Source: Streptomyces sp. 11x1
GTDB lineage: Bacteria > Actinomycetota > Actinomycetes > Streptomycetales > Streptomycetaceae
NCBI RefSeq assembly: GCF_032598905.1
Contig: NZ_CP122458.1
Location: 1 to 64,000 of the forward strand
Direction: 5' to 3'
Length of the DNA stretch: 64,000 nt
The notes under the pieces were generated by a model. It ran no database searches. It was not told the origin of the DNA and saw only the letters and a program-made list of their open reading frames with translations. Positions 1-8,431 of the stretch are shown piece after piece. A program made the translations under genes and the position numbers. Each line of letters begins with the position of its first letter. Positions within the stretch are counted from its first letter, which is position 1.

Positions 1-108
1 GTTTGTTGTGTTGACGGGGAGTTCGGGTTTGAGTTGGAGAATGTGTTGAGGGTGCGTCATGTTCCTTTTCCTGAGGCGAGATCCGGGGGGAATCTCCGAT
101 TCCCTTAA
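1..108 (+). CDS. Possible C-terminal fragment of an unidentified gene
   Basis: An open frame enters from the left edge and ends at TAA after about 35 codons. The codons are unusually G/T-rich and do not show the C-rich third positions of the neighbouring genes, so this may not be coding. No family is recognised. Confidence 0.2.
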   Translation, partial: VCCVDGEFGFELENVLRVRHVPFPEARSGGNLRFP

Positions 109-128
109 AACCGAGGGTATTTGATTGA

Positions 129-158
129 TATTCCGTGAAAAAAGTAAATCACGGAATA
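129..158. repeat. Inverted repeat, possible operator or terminator
   Basis: Two 9-nt arms (TATTCCGTG and CACGGAATA) flank a 12-nt A-rich loop. It lies in an AT-rich island between the open frame at the left edge and the first promoter element. No U-run follows, so an operator is as likely as a terminator. Confidence 0.4.
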
Positions 159-518
159 CCAAGAGAGGGCAACCAGGCCCCTCCGGGACCCGGTTGCCAG
201 TGAGGAAGGGAGAGGAAGAGGACTGCCTCCGGCAGGAGGGAAGAGAGAGAGGAGACAGAGAGAGACCACAGCCACCCACCCCACCACCACAGCCAGCCCC
301 GGACCCACCCCACCACCACCCGCGCGACGGCCCCAGACCGACGCGCAACACAGGAACAACCCCGCCCGATCCCCGACGCCGCCGCGCCGACCACGCCCGC
401 CCCCCATTCTCTCTTCTACTTGGGCATGGAGCAGCGGCCGCAGAGGGGATGTCAGCAGGCGTACCACGCCTGATTGCTGGGGTGACCAGGGGCGACGTAG
501 AAGCCGGCCACCAGGCCC

Positions 519-585
519 CGCAACACCCAACGCAACCTCCACCGCAACACCTTGGCGCAACATCCAGCGCAACTCGCAGCGCAAC
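519..585 (+). repeat. Six CGCAAC hexamers at 12-13 bp period
   Basis: CGCAAC begins at 519, 531, 543, 556, 568 and 580, giving steps of 12, 12, 13, 12 and 12 bp. The last copy ends two bases before the first promoter element. The rest of 109-586 is low-complexity and shows no convincing gene. A phased array upstream of a promoter suggests a regulator-binding cluster or iteron set; which one is inference. Confidence 0.65.
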
Positions 586-586
586 A

Positions 587-620
587 GGGGTTCCCTCAGA
601 ACGAGAGAGACACTATTATT
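587..620 (+). promoter_or_regulatory. Repeated promoter element P1
   Basis: GGGTT is followed 21 nt later by TATTATT in the context GACACTATTATT. It lacks the GCAGGTCA head seen in the other copies and has the CGCAAC array instead. A hairpin (arms 628-634 and 641-647, loop AGGCGA) follows at once, then a GAAGGGG ribosome-binding site. Confidence 0.65.
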
Positions 621-678
621 TGAAGTTCTGGGGGAGGCGACCCCCAGGAACCGCAAGGGACCAACGAAGGGGAAGAAC

Positions 679-1050
679 GTGGAACTTACGATCACTGACG
701 GGATCGTTCGCGGAGTGCGCGGCGCAGACGCGCCCATGACCGAGCTTGCAGTTCGGGCCCGCACCGTCGCGAACTTCCTGCCGCTGCTGTGCGCGCGGGC
801 AGGGGTCAAGATCGTGCACAACGCCGACCGGAATTACACCGGAATTCGATTCGAGACCAAGGCCGCCGGTCCGGTCGTGCTGGAAATGCCGACAGGCGAG
901 GAGCCTTACCGTCTGGTTCAGGAATTCATCGACCCGGACAAGTCCGGGCGCATGGAGGTCGAGTTGCGGCGATTCCCGCAGATCTACAAGCCCCACGGAA
1001 TCGCGCTCATCACGGCCGAGTTCCTCCGGTCGAACGGGTTCCTGAAGTAA
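679..1050 (+). CDS. Unknown 123-aa protein, first gene of the P1 operon
   Basis: The GTG start follows a GAAGGGGAAG Shine-Dalgarno, so the start is well supported. The product is a small soluble protein with no signal peptide, membrane segment or recognisable motif. It is the gene nearest the CGCAAC array and the first promoter element, so it could be a regulator of the module, but no helix-turn-helix is obvious. A second gene follows after 66 bp. Confidence 0.65.
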   Translation: MELTITDGIVRGVRGADAPMTELAVRARTVANFLPLLCARAGVKIVHNADRNYTGIRFETKAAGPVVLEMPTGEEPYRLVQEFIDPDKSGRMEVELRRFPQIYKPHGIALITAEFLRSNGFLK

Positions 1051-1116
1051 TCCGCACGGGGGCGCCCCAATAGAGGCGCCCCCTTCCACCCGGCATCAAA
1101 GAAAGGGAAAGGGACC

Positions 1117-1680
1117 ATGGAGAACACGCGGATTGCAGAACAGGCCCAGGAAGCCGGAGCCCCGCTCACGGACGCCGAGAAGGAGCAGGCCCGTTACGCG
1201 CTGCGGGAAATGGCGCGCAGCGAGAGCGACCCGGACGCTCTGAGGGTGTCTCCCGAACAGCTGGACGTCGTCCGGTCGTTCTTCGAGTTGGGTTGGGCCA
1301 TGGGTGTGCGCACCGGCCACACCGGCCCCGCAATGGCCGATGTTCCGGTCGACCGGGCGACGGTTGACCGTGCGTTCCTGGGGCTGCTGCTGTCCGATCG
1401 GGTGGCGAATCAGCTTGCGCTCTCATTGGCTCGGATACTTGACCCGCAGGACGCCGGACCGGTCCTGTGGCAGAAGGTCAGGTATCACGGGAGCCTGACA
1501 CGGCATCACGGCGTCTACTGGGTGCGGGCGATCAAGGCGGAGGCCGGCCCGGTCGGAGCGGCTCACAGCGTCCGCTACGACCTGTGCGAGGTGATCAGTG
1601 GCATTCCGGTGGCCGCTGTCACGGACGTACGGCCGCAGAGCGTGACGCCGCTCCCCGAGTTCCGCGCGCCGCTGGTCTAA
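1117..1680 (+). CDS. Unknown 187-aa protein
   Basis: ATG start with GAAAGGGAAAGGG upstream. The product is soluble, with an acidic helical N-terminal half (residues 1-60) and no Cys motif or membrane segment. It shares the P1 operon with the preceding gene. No family is recognised; the third codon positions are typical of the region, so it is very likely a real gene. Confidence 0.65.
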   Translation: MENTRIAEQAQEAGAPLTDAEKEQARYALREMARSESDPDALRVSPEQLDVVRSFFELGWAMGVRTGHTGPAMADVPVDRATVDRAFLGLLLSDRVANQLALSLARILDPQDAGPVLWQKVRYHGSLTRHHGVYWVRAIKAEAGPVGAAHSVRYDLCEVISGIPVAAVTDVRPQSVTPLPEFRAPLV

Positions 1681-1684
1681 GTGT

Positions 1685-1729
1685 GCAGGTCAGGGGTGGG
1701 TTTACCCACCCCTGAAACACACTATTATT
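1685..1729 (+). promoter_or_regulatory. Repeated promoter element P2
   Basis: GCAGGTCAGGGGTGGGTT, then 20 nt, then TATTATT. This copy contains an inverted repeat, AGGGGTGGGT TT ACCCACCCCT, which suggests a dimeric regulator site overlapping the -35 region. A leader hairpin (GGGTCGG 1742-1748 with CCGACCC 1761-1767) follows. It drives the DUF932-like gene. Confidence 0.75.
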
Positions 1730-1797
1730 GAAGTTGTTCGGGGGTCGGTGGCTCCGGCCCCCGACCCGCAGAGACCAACAACGAAGGGGAACACCGC

Positions 1798-2976
1798 ATG
1801 ACTCAGCAGTTCGCCGAGCGCGCCACGGACCTAGCTCCCACCGGCGCCCGGAACGCCGAACTCTCCGACCTGGTCAGCATCCTGGAGGACCAGAACCGCC
1901 GGAAGCTGGACGTGATCGCTCCCGCCGCCGCGCTGCGCTTCCGTGAGGGAAACGTGCACGTCGAGGGTATGGAGTCTCTGATCACCGAGGACGGTGTGAC
2001 GGACGTCGACGGCATCTACCGGCCCACCGCCGTTGCCGACGAGGGGATCTCTGACAAGCTCCGCATCCCGCTGGCCTACCTGCGCCGGATGCGCGCGGAA
2101 AACGTCCCGCTCCTGGACGAGAACGTGAACGCGTGGCTTCGGGAGGCCCCCGAGCGGAAGTTCATGCTCCGCGCGTTCCGGGGCGAGAACGGCCCCGGTA
2201 TGCCGCCCGCCGAGGGCGTGGCCCGCGCACTGCTGTCCGACAGCTACAAGCTGATGGACAACTTCGACATGCTGCTCGCCGCACTGGACGGAGTGACCCA
2301 GTCCGGGCACCCCACGCGCGTCACCGGCTGCGACCTGACAGACCGCCGCATGTACGTGCGGATCGAGTCCAAAGCGGTCGCCATCCACGCCCCCAGGCTG
2401 CTGCGCGGCTACCGCTCCCCGTTCGACGGCCGCAGCGGTGACGAACTGCCGGTGATCTCCGCCGGTTTCGTCATCAGCAACAGCGAGGTCGGTTCCGGGG
2501 CGTACACCATCACCCCGCGCGCGGTCGTCCAGGTCTGCCGCAACGGCCTGACCCAGTCCAAGGACGTCATGCGCGCCGTTCACCTCGGAGGCAAGCAGGA
2601 CGAAGGGGTCGTGTCCTGGTCGAACGAGACGGAGCGCAAGACGCTGGAACTGATCAAGTCCAAGACCGCCGACGCGGTGCGCACCTTCCTGTCACGGGAG
2701 TACGTCGAGGCCAAGGTGCGCGAGATGGAGGCCGCCGCCGGTAAGACGCTGGACGAGCCGACGAAGACCATCGAGCACGTCACCAAGACGCTCAGCATCG
2801 GCAACGAGGCCAAGGACAAGATCCTTGCCCACTTCGTCCGGGGCGGTCAGATGACGGCCGGGGGCGTGATGCAGGCCATCACGTCGACCGCGCAGACCCT
2901 CACCGACGCCGACCAGGCCGCCGCCCTGGAAGCGCTCGCGGTTCCCGCCCTCACGGCCGCCGCCGCGCACGGCTGA
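1798..2976 (+). CDS. DUF932-like phage/plasmid protein
   Basis: This 392-aa protein resembles the DUF932 / phage-plasmid-like family, whose members are common on phages and plasmids and have no settled biochemical role. The core around residues 60-300 includes the family-like stretch LLSDSYKLMDNFDML and a central beta-rich part. The C-terminal 100 residues are helical and Lys/Glu-rich. The GAAGGGG site lies just before the ATG. It is the first gene of the P2 operon and is followed by a strong hairpin, so it may be transcribed mostly alone. Family assignment is from remembered pattern, not from a search. Confidence 0.7.
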   Translation: MTQQFAERATDLAPTGARNAELSDLVSILEDQNRRKLDVIAPAAALRFREGNVHVEGMESLITEDGVTDVDGIYRPTAVADEGISDKLRIPLAYLRRMRAENVPLLDENVNAWLREAPERKFMLRAFRGENGPGMPPAEGVARALLSDSYKLMDNFDMLLAALDGVTQSGHPTRVTGCDLTDRRMYVRIESKAVAIHAPRLLRGYRSPFDGRSGDELPVISAGFVISNSEVGSGAYTITPRAVVQVCRNGLTQSKDVMRAVHLGGKQDEGVVSWSNETERKTLELIKSKTADAVRTFLSREYVEAKVREMEAAAGKTLDEPTKTIEHVTKTLSIGNEAKDKILAHFVRGGQMTAGGVMQAITSTAQTLTDADQAAALEALAVPALTAAAAHG

Positions 2977-2982
2977 CAGACC

Positions 2983-3024
2983 CCCGTGCGGGCCGGGCAA
3001 CTCCCCCAGCCCGGCCCGCACGGG
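2983..3024 (+). terminator. Strong GC hairpin after the DUF932-like gene
   Basis: A perfect 16-bp stem (CCCGTGCGGGCCGGGC with its complement) encloses a 10-nt loop and begins seven bases after the stop codon. There is no U-tract, as is usual for Streptomyces terminators. It may stop or dampen transcription into the next genes, which have no P-type element of their own. The rest of 3025-3215 is GC-rich and shows no gene. Confidence 0.7.
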
Positions 3025-3215
3025 CCCGACCGTCCCCAGAGCGCGGAGCGCGCCCCAGCCCCGCAGGGAGCACGGAGCGCGCCCGCGCCGGCCCCTGCCG
3101 CGTAGCGGCAGCGCGACGCGTCGGCGGAGCCGCCCGCGCGCCCACAAGACACCCGTTGTGCCCAGGGGCGCAGTGCGGCCGGCCTCCGTCGCCCACCGCC
3201 CCGCAAGGAGTCCTC

Positions 3216-3701
3216 ATGTCTGCACGACCGGAGCTCACCCACCCCGGAGACGACGCCATCGCGGCCGCCATGAGCCGCACCCTGACCGCCCTCACCGCCG
3301 TGTTCCAGGCACTCGGAGACGGCGAGCACACGCTGAACCTCGTTGCCGAGCGGACCGACGACGCGTTCGTCACGGGCCGAACCGATCTCTCGATCGGCAT
3401 GGAGCCGCTGCGCCTGGCCGTCCTGGACGAAGACGAGTTCTGCGCCCTGCGCATGCTGCTGGTGTTCGCGCTGGAGGGCAGCACGATGCGCAGCGCCGTC
3501 CTGGTCGCCACCACGGCCGCCGAGCCCAACCCCCGGGCGTGCGGCTGGACCATACGCGGCGGGTGGCTTCACCCCATGGACACGGCCGCACTCCAGGCCG
3601 CCGTCATTCCGTGCCCCGACGTCTCCGCCGTCACACGCGAGGTCTACGACGCCCCGGTCCTGCCGCTCCTCGACACCGACGAGGAGGACCCCCGTGCCTG
3701 A
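3216..3701 (+). CDS. Unknown 161-aa protein
   Basis: ATG preceded by AAGGAG at good spacing. The product is soluble and acidic, with a helical N-terminus and a C-terminal acidic tail (LDTDEEDPRA). No motif is recognised. The next gene starts inside its last codons, so the two are translationally coupled. Confidence 0.65.
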   Translation: MSARPELTHPGDDAIAAAMSRTLTALTAVFQALGDGEHTLNLVAERTDDAFVTGRTDLSIGMEPLRLAVLDEDEFCALRMLLVFALEGSTMRSAVLVATTAAEPNPRACGWTIRGGWLHPMDTAALQAAVIPCPDVSAVTREVYDAPVLPLLDTDEEDPRA

Positions 3702-4446
3702 CACGCCCGCCGTCACCCCGGCACCCACGGACCACGACGACATCCCCGCCCGGCAGCCACTTCCCGGTACCCGGCTTATCGCCTACCGCGTACCCGACTG
3801 GGGGATCGAAGGTTCGTACATCCACATGGACCAGGCGGACATCCATGTGACGTACGCCCAGGTTGTAGGCCGCGCGGGGCAGTTTCCGGCCCAGGGTGTC
3901 AGCTACGGACTGCGCACCATAGGCGGCAAGGACGTCGACAGGTGGCTTCGGGGCAGTCTCAATTTCTGGTTGTCCAGCGATGCGCGTATGGCGGACGACG
4001 GAGTGATCCGGTACCGCCGGACCCGCAATCACTCCGTCGTCACGTTCGTGCCGGACAAGGCATCCGGAGTCCTGATCAACCGGCCGGACGAGCAAGTGAC
4101 GGCCGCCGCCTACCGCGTGACCGGCCCGACCGGTGTCACGCAGCTGTGGCGAGGTCAAGCGGTCCGCGATGCCATCGCCAAATGCCGCCGAAAGCCCCCG
4201 GTCGGTTGGCCCGCAGGGTGGGCGCACCTCATGCCCGACGCAACGGTCAGGTTCGAGCCCGGCGGGTTCCCGTGGAGTCCTGAGGAGATCTACACCGCCG
4301 AGCCGACCGACGAGCCCGCATCGTGGGGCCCGCCATGCGCCGAGTGCGGTTACCCGGAATCCGAACACGACCCGGTGCGCCTGTGGGGCCGATCCCGCAC
4401 CGATGGCACGGGCTGCACCTGTTGGGCCCACCACGCGCAGGAATAA
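3694..4446 (+). CDS. Unknown 250-aa protein with C-terminal Cys motif
   Basis: The GTG start overlaps the previous stop by 8 bp. The first 215 residues show no known motif. The C-terminus carries CAECGYPESEHD and a CTCWAH sequence, a Cys/His arrangement that could bind zinc. The role is unknown; it is part of the P2 gene string. Confidence 0.6.
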   Translation: MPDTPAVTPAPTDHDDIPARQPLPGTRLIAYRVPDWGIEGSYIHMDQADIHVTYAQVVGRAGQFPAQGVSYGLRTIGGKDVDRWLRGSLNFWLSSDARMADDGVIRYRRTRNHSVVTFVPDKASGVLINRPDEQVTAAAYRVTGPTGVTQLWRGQAVRDAIAKCRRKPPVGWPAGWAHLMPDATVRFEPGGFPWSPEEIYTAEPTDEPASWGPPCAECGYPESEHDPVRLWGRSRTDGTGCTCWAHHAQE

Positions 4447-4616
4447 CCCACAGACGCCGTTCCCGTCCTCCCCAGCCCCAGGGGGACGGACGGCCAACCC
4501 GGCCAGCGCGCCACTGGCCGAAGACCTGCCGCCCCGACGCCCGCGCCCTCCCCTTCGGCGAGCGCGGGGCGGCAGGCCCCCAGCCCACCCAGTCGAGCAC
4601 CGAGGAGTCGCAGCCC

Positions 4617-5429
4617 ATGACCAGCCCGAGCCTGACCATCGACACGCCCGCCGGCCCCGTGCGCGCCACAGCCGGCCCCCGCGAGGCCGACGCCGTCGTG
4701 TTCGAGCTGGGCGGGGCGATGCGCGGCAGCGTGCACGTCACCGGCACTACCCACCCCCGCCACTGGGACCAGTTCACCGCCGTACGCGCCTGTCTCGGCC
4801 CCGTGAACGCGTTCAAGACCACCGCCCCCGACGAGGACCTCCCGCGACTCGCCAACGGCCGCACCGGCTACCACGGCAGCCTGATCTTCTACCGCGACAG
4901 CCTTGACCGCCCCGAGGTCTCGGTAAACCCGCTGTCCTCCGCTGCCGATCACCCGCCGTCGGAGAAGACAGCCGCGGTACTCACCGCCGTCCTGCGCGGC
5001 TGCGCCGAGCACGTCGCGCAGCGCGCCGACCTGCCCGCGATCCTGGAGGCCTCCCGGCAGCGCGACACCCCGGGCCTGCTGCGCTTCCTCACCTGGTCCG
5101 CCTCCTACCACCAGGCCGAAGCGGTCCGCCTGGAGCGCGAAGCCCGTACCGCCCTCCCCGCACGGAAGGCCACCGAAGCCGCCTGGCGGACCGCCGCACA
5201 GTGGCTCGCCCTCTCCCCGCACCCGGTCCTGCTGCTGATGCTGGCCGACCGCCCCGACTCACTGACCCAGAAGATCAGGGGATTGCAGTGGTGCGCCCCC
5301 TACTGCGTCAGCGCGGCCGCCGAAGAGCACGAGCGCGCCCGCCGCGCCCAGGCGGAAGCCGACTCCCTGCGTGCCCAGCAGCTCAGGCGCCCGCGCGGCC
5401 GCCGTCCGTCCCTGGTCGGCACACCCTGA
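4617..5429 (+). CDS. Unknown 270-aa protein
   Basis: The ATG was chosen at MTSPSLTIDTPAG, where coding character begins; the frame is open further upstream but overlaps the intergenic region. The N-terminal half is beta-rich and the C-terminal half helical and Arg/Ala-rich, ending in a basic tail. No family is recognised. It is the last gene before promoter P3. Confidence 0.6.
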   Translation: MTSPSLTIDTPAGPVRATAGPREADAVVFELGGAMRGSVHVTGTTHPRHWDQFTAVRACLGPVNAFKTTAPDEDLPRLANGRTGYHGSLIFYRDSLDRPEVSVNPLSSAADHPPSEKTAAVLTAVLRGCAEHVAQRADLPAILEASRQRDTPGLLRFLTWSASYHQAEAVRLEREARTALPARKATEAAWRTAAQWLALSPHPVLLLMLADRPDSLTQKIRGLQWCAPYCVSAAAEEHERARRAQAEADSLRAQQLRRPRGRRPSLVGTP

Positions 5430-5444
5430 CAGCCGGAGGAAAGC

Positions 5445-5486
5445 GCAGGTCAGGGGCGGGTTCACACCCCTAGACACACTATTATT
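5445..5486 (+). promoter_or_regulatory. Repeated promoter element P3
   Basis: GCAGGTCAGGGGCGGGTT then only 17 nt before TATTATT, three shorter than most other copies. A hairpin follows (GAGAGGG 5497-5503 with CCCTCTC 5523-5529, extended by GTG/CAC). It heads the string 5558-8260. Confidence 0.7.
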
Positions 5487-5557
5487 GGAAGTGTGAGAGA
5501 GGGTGCCACGGACCGCCCCGCCCCCTCTCGCACCCGACCCCGACCGAAGGAGCCACC

Positions 5558-5803
5558 GTGCCCGAGGAGTTCACGTTCGCCGCCAACACCGGCTCGTTCG
5601 GCCGCCGGGTCCTTGACCGCCAAGATCGCAGTACCTGCTACGGGGTCGTCTGGCAGGACCCGAACGGCGTCAACGCGTGGGTCGCCGAGTACCCCGGCAA
5701 CCGCCCCGGCAGCGGCGGCGGCATCCCCGGCTTTGCCAGCCGCACGTGGGCCGCGCGCTTCCTCTACCGCTACCGCAAGCCCGAGCCGTCCGGTCGCCCC
5801 TGA
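5558..5803 (+). CDS. Unknown 81-aa protein (has a partial duplicate downstream)
   Basis: GTG start after CCGAAGGAGCC. The small protein has a Gly-rich middle and a conserved-looking C-terminus with WAARFLYRYRKP. That C-terminal segment recurs as a fragment at 6925-7030. Function unknown. Confidence 0.6.
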   Translation: MPEEFTFAANTGSFGRRVLDRQDRSTCYGVVWQDPNGVNAWVAEYPGNRPGSGGGIPGFASRTWAARFLYRYRKPEPSGRP

Positions 5804-5870
5804 CCCACCGCCCCTCACCCACGCACTCAGCCCGTGATCGCGGGGGCACTTGACCACGAAGGAGCCCGAG

Positions 5871-6206
5871 ATGGCCCCGAGCACCGGCCGGCAGTACGCC
5901 CGCACCCTCGAAACCGGCGACCGCTACATCACCGCCGACGTCGACAACAAGCGCCACGAGGTCACCGTCTCCACCGTCTCCGAACACCTCGACGACTCCA
6001 ACTCCGTCTACCACCAGCACGCCGACCCGGTCCGCTACGCGCACCACACGTACTCGGCCGTCGTGCACGTCACCTACCGGGCGCCCCGCTGCCCCCACGG
6101 CCACGACTGGCGATGGTGCGAGCGCCGCCCGTGCGTCGACTGCGAATGGCCCGACGAGATCGACACCGCATACATGGGCAACGCGCCTGCCCGCACCGCC
6201 TCGTGA
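5871..6206 (+). CDS. Unknown 111-aa protein with Cys/His cluster
   Basis: The start after GAAGGAGCC was chosen over an in-frame ATG 21 bp upstream because of its ribosome-binding site. The C-terminal third holds CPHGHDWRWCERRPCVDC, a compact Cys/His cluster likely to bind zinc. The N-terminal part is beta-like and acidic. No function is assigned. Confidence 0.6.
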   Translation: MAPSTGRQYARTLETGDRYITADVDNKRHEVTVSTVSEHLDDSNSVYHQHADPVRYAHHTYSAVVHVTYRAPRCPHGHDWRWCERRPCVDCEWPDEIDTAYMGNAPARTAS

Positions 6207-6229
6207 CCACCGGCACAGAGGAAAGCACC

Positions 6230-6895
6230 ATGCCGACCATGCTCGAACAGCTCGCTACTGGGGAGAAGCACGATCCGACGATCCTCCTGCCGAACGTGTG
6301 GTCCAACCTGCTGCGCACCGTGGAGACGGTGTGCCCGTGCGGCAACACGACGAGCGTCCGCAACGGCGTCCTGACCACGCACGAGCCGAAGTCGACGTGG
6401 GACATGAACGGCACGCGGCGTGCGGTGATCCGTGACGCGTACGGCGTCGGGATCACCTGCCGCTACAGCGGACGGACCGTCACCCTGGTCGCCGCCCTGG
6501 AGCGCGACAGCGTTCTGACCCCGGCCGAGCGGCACGTCCGTGATGTCACGCAGGGACGGCTGGAGGCAGGCATCACGGATGCTGCTCCCGAGGGCTACGC
6601 CCTGCCGAAGCCGGTTGCTGTCCTGTTCGCGCTCGCTGAGGCCCACGGCTGGAAGACACAGCAGGCGTGGGCGCCCCTTGACGGGGGTTTCCTCCTGAAC
6701 CTCCGCGTAGCTCGACCGGCCGACGGGGGCCGGAAGTGGCAGTACGACCTGCCCTATTTCGTCGCTTCCGGCGTCGCGCGCCGGACCCGGTCCGGGCTGT
6801 GCGTCACGCCGGACCGCAGGGGTCAGCACGACACCCCGTCCATCAAGGCCATCACGGCCGTGATCCGGGCCAACCCGGCTCCGACGGAGAGCTGA
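6230..6895 (+). CDS. Unknown 221-aa protein
   Basis: ATG with AGAGGAAAG upstream. A CPCG pair near residue 37 could take part in metal binding, but no partner pair is seen. The remainder is a mixed alpha/beta protein without membrane segments. It lies mid-operon under P3. Confidence 0.6.
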   Translation: MPTMLEQLATGEKHDPTILLPNVWSNLLRTVETVCPCGNTTSVRNGVLTTHEPKSTWDMNGTRRAVIRDAYGVGITCRYSGRTVTLVAALERDSVLTPAERHVRDVTQGRLEAGITDAAPEGYALPKPVAVLFALAEAHGWKTQQAWAPLDGGFLLNLRVARPADGGRKWQYDLPYFVASGVARRTRSGLCVTPDRRGQHDTPSIKAITAVIRANPAPTES

Positions 6896-6924
6896 GGGAG
6901 GCGCGACGGGAGGCAACCCCGTAA

Positions 6925-7030
6925 GGCGGCGGCGTTCCCGGTTTCGCCAGCCACGGGTGGGCTGCCCGCTTCCTGTACCGCTACCGCAAACCCGACCCGT
7001 CCGGACGCCCCTGGCGCACCGCCCCTCACC
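6925..7030 (+). pseudogene. Partial duplicate of the 81-aa gene
   Basis: The sequence encodes PGFASHGWAARFLYRYRKP plus DPSGRP, nearly the same as the C-terminus of the gene at 5558, but there is no start or N-terminal half. It runs on out of frame toward the next gene. It is a remnant of a local duplication. Confidence 0.6.
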
Positions 7031-7069
7031 TACACGCCCCACCCGCCCTACGAGGGAGATGTTCTGATC

Positions 7070-7441
7070 ATGCGTTGGCTGATGAGCCTCGGTGAGCACA
7101 CCCGCCCCGATGCGCCGACCTACGCCGAGGACCCCGCCCCCGACCAGGCCCGCGCCCTGGCCCTGGTCGACGACTTCGCCCACCTCTTCACCGTCCTGCA
7201 GGAGTGGCGGCGGGAGTACGGCGAGGAACTGACCGCATGGGCCGTACAGGTCGAGGCCGACGACATCGACAACCTCCCCGCAGACCTCATCGAGCAGTGG
7301 GAATGGGAGGGCGCGCCGGTCCGCCTCGACACCGAACGGGGCGGCTACGTGAAGGTGTCCGACTACCGCGAGGTACCCGTGCACCCGGGCATCAGTGCCC
7401 GAACCACCACCGGCCTCCCTCTGTGGACCGCCGCACCGTGA
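7070..7441 (+). CDS. Unknown 123-aa acidic protein
   Basis: ATG after GAGGGAGATG. An acidic, Trp-containing small protein (residues 35-80 rich in Asp/Glu). It overlaps the next GTG start at its stop codon, giving translational coupling. No family is recognised. Confidence 0.6.
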   Translation: MRWLMSLGEHTRPDAPTYAEDPAPDQARALALVDDFAHLFTVLQEWRREYGEELTAWAVQVEADDIDNLPADLIEQWEWEGAPVRLDTERGGYVKVSDYREVPVHPGISARTTTGLPLWTAAP

Positions 7442-7638
7442 GCGGCCAGCTGCGGCCGTGGCGCCCGGAGGACTTCGACGACCAGTGCGAGACGTGCGAG
7501 GCACCCGCAGGCCAGCTGTGCCGCCCATGGTGCGACACCGGTTACACCGCCGAGGACGCCCGCCGGGAGGCCGAGATCCGCGACCAGGGCGCGCGGAGCC
7601 CCGCGCCGAGCACCCCCACCAGCCATCCGAAGGAGTGA
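7438..7638 (+). CDS. Small 66-aa Cys-pair protein
   Basis: The GTG start overlaps the previous stop by four bases. It carries CETCEAPAGQLCRPWC, two Cys pairs spaced like a zinc knuckle, followed by a helical stretch. This resembles small zinc-finger proteins common in Streptomyces genomes; the role is unknown. Confidence 0.55.
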   Translation: MSGQLRPWRPEDFDDQCETCEAPAGQLCRPWCDTGYTAEDARREAEIRDQGARSPAPSTPTSHPKE

Positions 7639-7648
7639 ACCTACCGCC

Positions 7649-8260
7649 ATGACACGCGAGTTGATCACGCAGGAGCAGTTCGACGAGTTTGCCGACGAAG
7701 TGGCGCGGGAGCTGGGTACGCATTGCCGTACGGCCGACCTCACCGACTACGGGCGTGGTTTGGGGCGTCTAATCGTCGACGGTGACGGCCGCGCCCTGCG
7801 CCTGTGCCAGCCCGACGACCGCCGTCCCGACCGTCTGAAGATTCACGCCGCACTGCCGGACGAGACCAAGATGATCGCGCCGTCGATCGGGGTCACAGCC
7901 CGCAGCGGCCGCCACGTGGCCCGTGAGATCACCCGGCGGCTGTATCCCCTGCACGCCGAGGCCGCGCAGCAGGCCGCCGAAATCACCGCACGGCAGGAGG
8001 CGGAGGAGACCGGCCGCCGCGCCGTCGCCGAAGCCGTGGCCGGCGCACTCCCCGGGGCCCGGATCGAGGAGCAGTACCGGCGCACCCGCATCATCTGGCA
8101 GCACGACACCAGGCCGCCCGGGGAGCGCGGCCCCGTCCAGGTCGACAGCGTCACCGTGCTGGTGGGCCCCTCCGGTGAGGGGGTGCAGGCCGAAGCGTCC
8201 GGGCGCCCCAGCTCCGTGATTGCCATGCTGGCCGCGTTCGCCCAGGCGTCACAGGAGTAA
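7649..8260 (+). CDS. Unknown 203-aa protein
   Basis: ATG start 13 bp after the previous gene's last coding base. The middle (residues 95-135) is a long Ala/Glu/Arg helix, possibly coiled coil, between two beta-rich parts. It is the last gene before P4. No family is recognised. Confidence 0.6.
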   Translation: MTRELITQEQFDEFADEVARELGTHCRTADLTDYGRGLGRLIVDGDGRALRLCQPDDRRPDRLKIHAALPDETKMIAPSIGVTARSGRHVAREITRRLYPLHAEAAQQAAEITARQEAEETGRRAVAEAVAGALPGARIEEQYRRTRIIWQHDTRPPGERGPVQVDSVTVLVGPSGEGVQAEASGRPSSVIAMLAAFAQASQE

Positions 8261-8265
8261 GAAGC

Positions 8266-8310
8266 GCAGGTCAGGGGCGGGTTCCCTCTCAATCCGAAGA
8301 CACTATTATT
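8266..8310 (+). promoter_or_regulatory. Repeated promoter element P4
   Basis: GCAGGTCAGGGGCGGGTT, 20 nt, TATTATT. A short stem (GAGCGG 8320-8325 with CCGCTC 8343-8348) follows. It heads a mixed operon of two tRNA-type genes and two protein genes. Confidence 0.72.
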
Positions 8311-8431
8311 AGATGTCGAGAGCGGTTGCCGCCCACCGATTCCCGCTCCACCTCCGCAGACCCCTCCCCCAGAACGGGGCCGCGCCCGCCCGACCGGGCC
8401 GAGGGGCGCGGCCCCGACAACCGAACACCGA

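Noticed and set aside
519..585. CGCAAC array as a CRISPR
   Set aside because: Repeat units are only 6 bp with about 6 bp between them; no spacer-length unique sequences and no cas genes.
125..739. Open frame of 204 codons on plus, and 238 codons on minus (105-821)
   Set aside because: Low-complexity Pro/His/Arg composition, no Shine-Dalgarno or start context, and both cross promoter P1 and a better gene at 679.
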